Shown here: positions 59,501-64,000 of the stretch, in pieces
Layout of the letters: each line of letters starts with the position of its first letter
Numbering within the stretch: position 1 is the first letter of the stretch
Source of the DNA: Siphlonurus alternatus
Lineage: Eukaryota; Arthropoda; Insecta; Ephemeroptera; Siphlonuridae
Length of the DNA stretch: 64,000 bases
Reading direction: 5' to 3'
Assembly (NCBI GenBank): GCA_949825025.1
Contig: OX463784.1
Location: 2,855,668 to 2,919,667, forward strand
The notes under the pieces: model-generated
Databases searched by the model: none
Seen by the model: only the letters and a program-made list of their open reading frames with translations
Told to the model about the DNA's origin: nothing
Program-made: the position numbers and the translations under genes

Positions 59501-59808
59501 TTCATTTTGTTAAAGAAATTAAACACGGTTAAATTACTATTAAATTTAATCCAGTGTGAAACGTAAACCTGTAATTAAAATTTAATTACAGTTCATAATT
59601 GTCACGGCACGGCAAGCATTTACTAGATTAATTTTTTTCCAAATATCACTTCAAACAATTTTATGTAATTCACAGTTTGTAATTGCATATATTTCAACAT
59701 TCAAGGAATCTTCCCAAAGAGAACATGATGCCCGTGAAGGAACACTCAGCACCGACTATTGCGTCACAGATCACTCAGACATCTTGATTGTGCGGGCCTA
59801 TGGAAAAG
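49309..59808 (+). CDS. Caspase fused to a catalytically dead caspase domain (spliced gene, 3' end incomplete)
   Basis: Nine exons join in frame into 432 codons: 49,309-49,316; 49,823-50,028; 50,685-50,857; 51,182-51,323; 52,122-52,323; 53,203-53,277; 57,493-57,689; 58,398-58,588; 59,706-59,808. Domain 1 (residues about 11-243) is a complete caspase: substrate Arg33 (TTRVGT), catalytic His90 (MTHGS), catalytic Cys131 (QACRS), S1 Arg182 (STRD) and the p10 motif GTFFIQTLCREL. The Arg-to-His spacing (57) and His-to-Cys spacing (41) match executioner caspases (57 and 42 in caspase-3). There is no long prodomain. A 25-residue linker leads to domain 2 (269-432), which lacks the Arg, His and Cys. Caspases are cytosolic cysteine proteases that cleave after Asp. 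The dead half may regulate the live half, as FLIP-type pseudocaspases do in other animals (inference). The p10 part of domain 2 should lie further downstream. Confidence 0.85.
49823..50028 (+). CDS. Caspase exon 2 (p20, first half)
   Basis: Acceptor TTTTTTCCAG and donor AAT|GTAAGT; 206 nt, phase 2 to phase 1. It encodes VPGRVLVFNHYSYE (first strand) and TTRVGTSEDVKSLRKVF with the substrate-pocket Arg33, then GFEFEVCEELKKKEI. The following intron (50,029-50,684) holds nothing recognisable. Confidence 0.9.
50685..50857 (+). CDS. Caspase exon 3 (p20, catalytic His)
   Basis: Acceptor TTCCTCGCAG, donor CAG|GTGTGT; 173 nt, phase 1 to phase 0. It encodes GSLVVVVMTHGSKEGVLWAD with the catalytic His90-Gly91 and ends with KGKLKLFFIQ, so the intron falls between Gln and Ala of QAC. 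Confidence 0.92.
51182..51323 (+). CDS. Caspase exon 4 (catalytic Cys and p20/p10 linker)
   Basis: Acceptor TTATTTATTTCAG, donor AAG|GTGAGT; 142 nt, phase 0 to phase 1. It opens with ACRSD: the active-site pentapeptide is QACRS rather than the usual QACRG. The linker has Asp134, Asp148 (NSND|S) and Asp155 (SAND|T), which could serve as self-cleavage sites. KDFVVSYNTVE is the first p10 strand. Confidence 0.92.
51885..52050. repeat. Decayed ATTCA-end MITE in caspase intron 4
   Basis: CGGGGACATTCAAGAAACAC, CCCCACTTTAGCC and TAGCACTAGGGATAAATATT correspond to the element at 23,690-23,892 in the same order, with much divergence. It ends just upstream of exon 5. Confidence 0.55.
52122..52323 (+). 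CDS. Caspase exon 5 (p10)
   Basis: Acceptor GTTCTTTTCAG, donor AAG|GTGAGA; 202 nt, phase 1 to phase 2. It encodes STRDREVGTFFIQTLCRELT (S1 Arg182, then the small-subunit helix) and ends TPVFVSFLPRQILAR, the usual end strand of a caspase. The family's Trp before that Arg (SWR) is Thr here. Confidence 0.92.
53092..53139. repeat. (AT)n in caspase intron 5
   Basis: A pure AT tract of about 48 bp. Confidence 0.9.
53203..53277 (+). CDS. Caspase exon 6 (interdomain linker)
   Basis: Acceptor CTTTCTCAACAG, donor AAG|GTGAGT; 75 nt, phase 2 to phase 2. It encodes a Ser/Thr-rich 25-residue stretch (KPSESTNSTS) with no Asp. It is supported by splice signals and by phase agreement on both sides, and could be skipped without changing frame. 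Confidence 0.7.
53457..53892. repeat. (AT)n followed by an 8-bp (ATGCATGT)n array in caspase intron 6
   Basis: About 60 bp of AT lead into roughly 34 copies of ATGCATGT (to about 53,850), then (ATGT)n. Almost every step alternates purine and pyrimidine. Frames run open through it on both strands, but they are pure repeat (Met-His-Cys-Tyr type) and not genes. Confidence 0.95.
54014..56779. mobile_element. 2.77-kb foldback element with tandem-repeat inverted ends (intron 6)
   Basis: ATCAACTCT (9 bp) is duplicated at 54,005-54,013 and 56,780-56,788. The ends are GGTAAACGGAGAAAATACCC and the inverse of GAATCACGGATAAAATACCC. Each arm is an array of a 15-bp unit, GGACAAAATACCCTT (variants GGATAATTTACCCTA and others), at 54,020-54,440 and inverted at 56,370-56,775. 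The interior is AT-rich, non-coding, and contains a nested 383-bp palindrome. Drosophila FB elements also have inverted ends made of short tandem repeats and 9-bp duplications (family knowledge). Confidence 0.85.
54946..55328. mobile_element. 383-bp TTAA-flanked palindrome nested in the foldback element
   Basis: TTAA at 54,942-54,945 and 55,329-55,332. The ends GGGTAAGATAACACGAA and the inverse of GGGTAAGAGAACACGAA lead into long arms (GTCCCATTTGATTAACATG, TTTTTTGAGAGACAG) that mirror around 55,135. A one-arm relative is at 4,584-4,750. TTAA duplication with GGG ends suggests a piggyBac-type MITE. Confidence 0.85.
57493..57689 (+). CDS. Pseudo-caspase exon 7 (p20 first half, domain 2)
   Basis: Acceptor ATATTAG, donor AAG|GTAATA; 197 nt, phase 2 to phase 1, the same phases as exon 2. 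DEVYKIPADKPGCSFVYFEE aligns with FKVPGRVLVFNHYSYE of domain 1, and EMSKILSLLHFIPHLRKFDS with the following helix. The loop that carries the substrate Arg (TTRVGT) is missing. Before the fold, EDSDEVYK offers possible caspase-cleavable Asp sites (DSD, SDEV). Confidence 0.8.
58398..58588 (+). CDS. Pseudo-caspase exon 8 (p20 second half, domain 2)
   Basis: Acceptor TGCTTTTCAG, donor CAA|GTAAGT; 191 nt, phase 1 to phase 0, as in exon 3. PASVFVVIFASIKDN aligns with GSLVVVVMTHGSKEG: the catalytic His is Ala353 and Gly is Ser. CPNLNGKPK is the typical strand lead-in, but LMFLDAKIS stands where LFFIQACRS would be (Cys replaced by Lys), or ESSQ of the next exon if intron positions are aligned (Cys replaced by Ser). 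On either reading no catalytic Cys remains. Confidence 0.85.
58632..59370. mobile_element. 739-bp foldback element with tandem-repeat ends (intron 8)
   Basis: AAACACAC (8 bp, or 9 with the preceding C) is duplicated at 58,624-58,631 and 59,371-59,378. The sister copy at 2,600 has the empty site. The ends are GGTAAGCGGAAAAAAAACCC and the inverse of GAATCGCGGAAAAAAAACCC. The arms hold about six units of GGAAAAAAAACCCT, then a unique inverted block (AAGGAGCAGCCCCAAGGAGC). It is the same family as 54,014-56,779 by end sequence and design. It inserted after the segmental duplication. Confidence 0.9.
59706..59808 (+). CDS. Pseudo-caspase exon 9 (linker and first p10 strand, domain 2)
   Basis: Acceptor TTCAACATTCAAG, donor AAG|GTGAGA; 103 nt, phase 0 to phase 1, as in exon 4. 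It opens ESSQ where domain 1 has ACRS and ends HSDILIVRAYGKG, parallel to KDFVVSYNTVEG. The linker is 13 residues shorter than in domain 1. Confidence 0.8.
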
Positions 59809-59929
59809 GTGAGATTGAAAATTTGAATCAAAGCTACCCTTCAAATTGTGATTAACAGCTTTTTTCATTTGTTAAACGGTTCGAAGTAAATACGTGCAAT
59901 GATGTAAGAAACTATATATTTATCTAATT

Positions 59930-59977
59930 GAGCTTTCTACTTTCGAATTATTTTTGCTGTTTTTAGAAACGCCAAGC

Positions 59978-60052
<75 letters not shown>

Positions 60053-60063
60053 GTATGTATGTA

Positions 60064-60111
<48 letters not shown>

Positions 60112-60180
60112 CGTGTGTGTATGTGTGTTGCTTGGCGTTTCTAAAAACAGCAATTAATTCGAAAGTAGAAAGCTTAATTG
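59930..60180. repeat. Hairpin with (AC)n/(GT)n core, copy 2
   Basis: Same arms as 3,474-3,722 around a core of (AC)n, a short AT stretch and (GT)n. Confidence 0.9.
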
Positions 60181-60299
60181 GATGAAAAGAAATGAACCGA
60201 AAAGGAAATAAACCGAAAATTTTATTTGGCCACGCCCTCACCACGCCTCCGTTCAAGGGAGTGGTAGGGATGTATTTTAAAATCTGGCAACACTGTAAC

Positions 60300-60595
60300 A
60301 TTTTCGGTTCATTTCCTATTCGATTCATTTCCTTTTCGGCTCATTTCCTATTCGATTCAGTTCCTTTTCGACTCATTTTCTTTCGGCTCATTTCCTTTTC
60401 AGCTTACTTCCTATTCGATTCATTTCCTTTTCAGTTCATTTCCCATTCGATTCATTTTTTTCTTCGGCTAATTTCCTTTTCGGCTTATTTCCTATTCGAT
60501 TCATTTCCTTTTCGGCTCATTTCATATTCGATTAAGTTCCTTCTCAGCTCAATTGGCTCATTTCCTTTTCGGCTCATTTCTTTATGTACGTGAAG
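60300..60595. repeat. Minisatellite, expanded copy
   Basis: About a dozen half-units alternate TTCATTTCCTATTCGATTC and TTCCTTTTCGGCTCAT. The homologous array at 3,840-3,955 is much shorter. Confidence 0.8.
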
Positions 60596-60788
60596 TACCT
60601 CCCCCCCCCCCCGAACCCTTACTTTCAGCACTAATTCTAAATTTTAGTGCAGTAATAAGTGCTCCATTAGTGCTTATTAGTGCCGTATGACACACATCAG
60701 CCCCCCTTTATATATAAACACATGTTTAAATCAAATTTGAATGAGGGGGTGGCCCACTTCACGGCAGTCTCCCCATTTACAGCACTAG

Positions 60789-61327
60789 TTTCAATTTTGG
60801 ATGCAAAAATTAGTCCTCGATTAGTGCTTATTATTGCCGTAAAAACTTTTGCTTCAGCTAAATATCTTCATTTTCAAATAAAATTGAAACACATGAGAGC
60901 AGCACCCCCCCTCCCCCAAACCCTTAATTTGCAAGTTTTGACGCAAGGATTCAAAACTTAAAAATTAAGTTGAATTAAAGGTACCCAATTACTCCAATTA
61001 GTGCTATATAATCCCACAATTTCATTTATTTTAACTCGTAAGTTATTTGCAATAATTCATGGGACATATATGGGACAATGTAACATGGTGGGAGGGAAAT
61101 TCAAATCTATATTTTTGTTTCATGGAAAGTTGAACGCTGTTACAACACATTCATTCAACACTTCTATTGCAACGACATTGCAGTAGCATTAAATCTATAA
61201 ATTTGTATTTTTACCCAATTAAAATTATGTAAATGATTAAATTTTTATTTAAATTTAAAATATTTAAATGCTTAAAATGATGTTTTTTTAAATATGTTTC
61301 TGGAAAAAATACCAGAAATAAAATCAT
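60789..61327. other. Probable caspase intron, no exon seen
   Basis: Open stretches at 60,680-60,961 and 61,001-61,186 show no caspase resemblance. Confidence 0.45.
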
Positions 61328-61482
61328 TGGGTGCGATTCACGAAGCAGTTAGCCAGGTTTCTAACCACGTTTGACTTAACCACGTTTAACTATACCTGTT
61401 TTACGTGTTAAACCACCTAGGTAAAAGTGGTTAAGCTAAACGTGGTTAGAAACCTGGCTAACTGCTTCGTGAATCGCGACCA
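61328..61482. repeat. 155-bp foldback MITE with ATTCACGAAGC ends
   Basis: GGTGCGATTCACGAAGCAGT at the left and inverted ACTGCTTCGTGAATCGCGAC at the right, with arms of about 65 bp including CCAGGTTTCTAACCACG. The ATTCAC-AAGCA end motif is shared with 23,690-23,892. Confidence 0.85.
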
Positions 61483-62030
61483 GTAAGCACACAAGGATAT
61501 CTTGCGATTGTTTAATGATTTTTTTGCATAAATTTTAATCACAATGATTTTTGAGCAATTAAAAAAAAATAAAAATTGTTCGTTTTGATACCTGCATGGT
61601 AAATGATAAATAAATAAGTAGCACAACTGCATCATTTGCTGCAACATTTTTTATGATGCATGATGATACTTGTATTGTAACGTTGATAATCATAATATTT
61701 ATAGATGATAATTATTGCCATTACTTTTTGCTGCATTTAGTTTTTTGCAATTAAGAAATTGAAATTTTTATGGTGTCAACACGTGTCCACTGTATAATTT
61801 CAGTCCTTTTAATTACGTATTATTGTTGATTTTTGCACAACTGTTTTGTGAACAAATTAGTGAACAATTAATACAAAAATGAAAATTCATAAGTCGTAAC
61901 TACTTCAGAAACACATTAAAAAGTTTCGTCAGTTCATGGTATGAAAACTTCAGTGTTTTGCTGTTTTGCAATTGACCCCGCGGATTACAAAACTGATATT
62001 AATTTTTTGTCCTTTTAAATCTTTTATCCA
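61483..62030. other. AT-rich interval, no exon seen
   Basis: No frame or repeat recognised. Confidence 0.45.
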
Positions 62031-62039
62031 TCCCAAAGG

Positions 62040-63043
62040 CAATATGATCACATTGATCACCCCTTAAACGATTCAAAAAAAAAAAAAGAAGAAGAAAAGA
62101 CAATATTTACAGTGCTACAGTGTGTCGACCTCAAATTTTTTTTATTGCAAAAACTATTATTGCTTATACATAGGGTGAAACGTTACGCTACTCGGATTTT
62201 TTTTTTTTTTTTTTAGACTTTCTAGAGCCCGGGAAGAGATGCTAATTTTTTTGTTGGGGTTGGGTTTGAACCCACACCCCTTTCAGGTCCTATCATTTTA
62301 TCAAAGAAGTAAAATGCTGTACTTCCTTGGTTTTAAAAATTTAAAAAAAAAACTTAAAATTAAAGTTCCGATAAAAAATCATGAAATATTATTCAGAAAG
62401 CTTCTTTGCGCTTTTCAAATAACGTCAAAGTGTCATGATGACTTTCTACTGACGTGTGCTATGATATGTTGTCAATAATTTCACTTACTAAAGTTTGACA
62501 GTTTGACGCTAATTTAAAAGCGCTAAGAAACTCTCTGAATAATATTTCATAATTTTTTATCCGGACTTTAATTTTCAGCAATTTTTTTTATACTTTTTAA
62601 ACAAAAGTGTTTTGTGAATGAAATTATTGACACTATATCGTATCACACGTCAGTAGAAAGTCATCCTGACACTTTGACGTTATTTAAAAAGCGCTAAGAA
62701 GCTTTCTGAATAATATTTCATGCATCATTTTTTATCAGAACTTTAATTTTAAGTTATTTTTTATGCTTTTTTAAAACCAAGGAAGTATAACATTTTACTT
62801 CTTTGATAAAATGAAGGGACCTGAAAAGGGCGTGGGTTCAAACCCAACCCCAACAACAAATTTAGCATCTCTTTCCGGGCTCTAGAAAATCTCTAAAAAA
62901 AAAAATAATAAATAAATAGAATCAGAGTGGCGTAACGTTTCACCCTAGCTATATTAGTTTTTGCAATAAAAATTTTTTGAGGTCATTACACTATATAGCA
63001 CTGTAAATATTGTCTTTTCTTCATTTTTTTAAGGGCCCGATCT
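62040..63043. mobile_element. 1-kb palindromic element
   Basis: AAAAGACAATATTTACAGTG on the left is mirrored by CACTGTAAATATTGTCTTTT on the right. Inside, TTGGGTTTGAACCCACACCC is mirrored by GGGTTCAAACCCAACCCC, and TGACTTTCTACTGACGTGTG by its inverse. The outermost pairing reaches GATC next to CTTAAA at both ends. The inner AGAGCCCGGGAA and TTTTTATTGCA blocks are shared with the 2,915 MITE family. Confidence 0.75.
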
Positions 63044-63203
63044 AGTAGAGGGAAAACACCCCACGCGGAAAAATGTAGGCAACCACGCGGTTTTTCATCT
63101 TAAAAGGAAAAACCAGCTTTATCTGCTCCTCACCACATTTCTTCATTTATATATTTGGAAAGAAAAGTCACAGAGACGTGGGAAAAAAATGACTTTGGTC
63201 TAG
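63034..63203 (+). CDS. Candidate terminal exon of the pseudo-caspase domain
   Basis: The acceptor TCTTCATTTTTTTAAG joins exon 9 in the right phase (1) and opens 55 codons to TAG at 63,201. PTRKNVG and LYLLLTTFLHLY can be laid beside STRDREVG and LDLLTILTKV of domain 1 exon 5, but identity is weak and the segment is shorter than a full p10. The acceptor and first bases lie in the end of the palindromic element just upstream, so this could be an exonised transposon edge or chance. Confidence 0.3.
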
Positions 63204-63363
63204 TTTTTAATGAAAAATTCAATTTAATGCAGCTCTAAACAATTAGATTGGTACTTTTTGCGTATATGAGATGTTATTGATTGTGCGAATTTTGTATTCA
63301 TAAACATGTCATTGTTGAGATGGGTAGCGTCCACTAAGCTGCTGGTATTGTTGTTTAGAGCAC

Positions 63364-63369
63364 AATAAA
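63364..63369 (+). terminator. Candidate polyadenylation signal
   Basis: AATAAA 160 bp after the candidate stop codon, in a local stretch that is less AT-rich than the surroundings. The signal is common by chance in such DNA, so it only supports the exon at 63,034 weakly. Confidence 0.25.
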
Positions 63370-64000
63370 GTGCTTCTGCACTTGCTGTTAGAGGAGGAGA
63401 AAGCCATAAAATGAACCGCTGTCAAACACGTTTATAATTTTGATTGTTTATTTCTCAATGCAAGAAAATACTATACCAGTGATCTGAGACTTTAGAGAAT
63501 AATATTATTTATATATTTTTTATAGTTAGAAAAATGGAAATTTTCTCTATTGCGCCAAGTTTCTAAGACAGTAATTTTTTTTGTGTATATGTATATTGAA
63601 AATTAAATAAAAAAATATATACGATTATTACATCTTGTAAAAGTATAGTAAATGTCACAAAATGTGTTATTAAATTAATATTTTCATTTAATTCACAATC
63701 AAACAATATAAATAAAGGAAAGGTAAATTGGTTATTTTAAAAAAAGTGCAAATTAACAAATACACATTTTCTCTCGATTTATTCATATTTACAAATTTCA
63801 GTGATAAATCACAAAAACAATTTTAATAAAATTTTAATTTTTTAAATTTTACATACAAGCATTGGATCCAACCACCACATTGGGCAACAACCCTTCGCTT
63901 TTACAGCTGTATACATACGTCACTGATATCCATGTAGCCACCATACCATGGATACAGATTTGAAAGCTCAAAAAGTCATTTTATTTTTTTTATTCTAGGC
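63370..64000. other. AT-rich interval, no gene seen
   Basis: No frame or repeat recognised. The last bases (TTTTTTTTATTCTAG|GC) could be an acceptor for an exon beyond the window. Confidence 0.35.

Larger units (their letters stand above)
57756..60788 (+). repeat. Segmental duplicate, copy 2
   Basis: Matches 1,714-4,158 through exons 8 and 9 and the introns around them. It starts 67 bp after exon 7 at a TTAA and ends after AGCACTAG. Here it is interrupted by a 739-bp foldback insertion and has the longer minisatellite. Confidence 0.9.

Noticed and set aside
60680..61186. Open stretches considered as the missing p10 exon of domain 2
   Set aside because: No GxxFIQxL-like motif, and no acceptor in the needed phase in front of them.
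62240..62290. tRNA-like T-arm (TTGGGTTTGAACCCACACCC)
   Set aside because: Only a B-box-like stem is present. No cloverleaf or A box can be built around it, and it is mirrored in a palindromic element.

Overview
The window is nuclear DNA of an invertebrate animal, most likely an arthropod, although the species cannot be named from sequence alone. The evidence is a spliced caspase gene with GT/AG introns, several classes of non-LTR retrotransposons, a 5S-rRNA-derived SINE family, and many AT-rich palindromic MITEs and microsatellites. There are no bacterial-style operons, tRNAs or CRISPR arrays. Nearly all of the window is transposon or intergenic DNA, and one host gene can be supported.

Layout. 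(1) 1-4,158: an extra copy of two exons of a pseudo-caspase domain with their introns (segmental duplicate; matches 57,756-60,788). (2) 5,369-5,735: a 5S-derived SINE. (3) 5,790-21,233: a head-to-tail train of minus-strand retroelements separated by (TTA)n tracts. It holds two copies of a restriction-like-endonuclease LINE (LINE A), two short non-autonomous elements (element D), and a fragment plus a longer copy of a second such LINE (LINE C). LINE A copy 1 is split by the 3' end of an unrelated APE-type LINE (LINE B), and LINE C by a 1.16-kb palindrome. (4) 21,381-23,504: a 2.1-kb TTAA-flanked palindrome. (5) 25.7-30.66 kb: a nearly intact LINE B with a PHD-finger ORF1 and an endonuclease/reverse-transcriptase ORF2 with one frameshift. 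(6) 30.7-46.3 kb: SINE copies and many foldback/MITE elements, with no convincing gene. (7) 46.35-48.98 kb: a decayed LINE B copy. (8) 49.3-59.8 kb, possibly to 63.2 kb: the host gene, plus strand.

The host gene encodes a caspase domain with all catalytic and S1-pocket residues (Arg33, His90, Cys131, Arg182 in the predicted protein). It is followed in frame by a second caspase-like domain in which the Arg, His and Cys are missing. Intron phases repeat in the same order through both domains (2, 1, 0, 1), so the second domain arose by internal duplication of the exon set. The architecture, an active caspase fused to a catalytically dead one, suggests a built-in FLIP-like regulator. The dead half was later duplicated again, and that copy lies at the left edge of the window. 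The gene's introns carry two foldback-type elements whose inverted repeats are made of short tandem repeats, a roughly 400-bp alternating purine-pyrimidine tract, and several palindromes.

Limits: exon boundaries come from GT/AG signals, phase agreement and family resemblance, without transcripts. Family assignments come from motifs. Element edges are good to a few bases where an empty site or target duplication is visible, otherwise to tens of bases.
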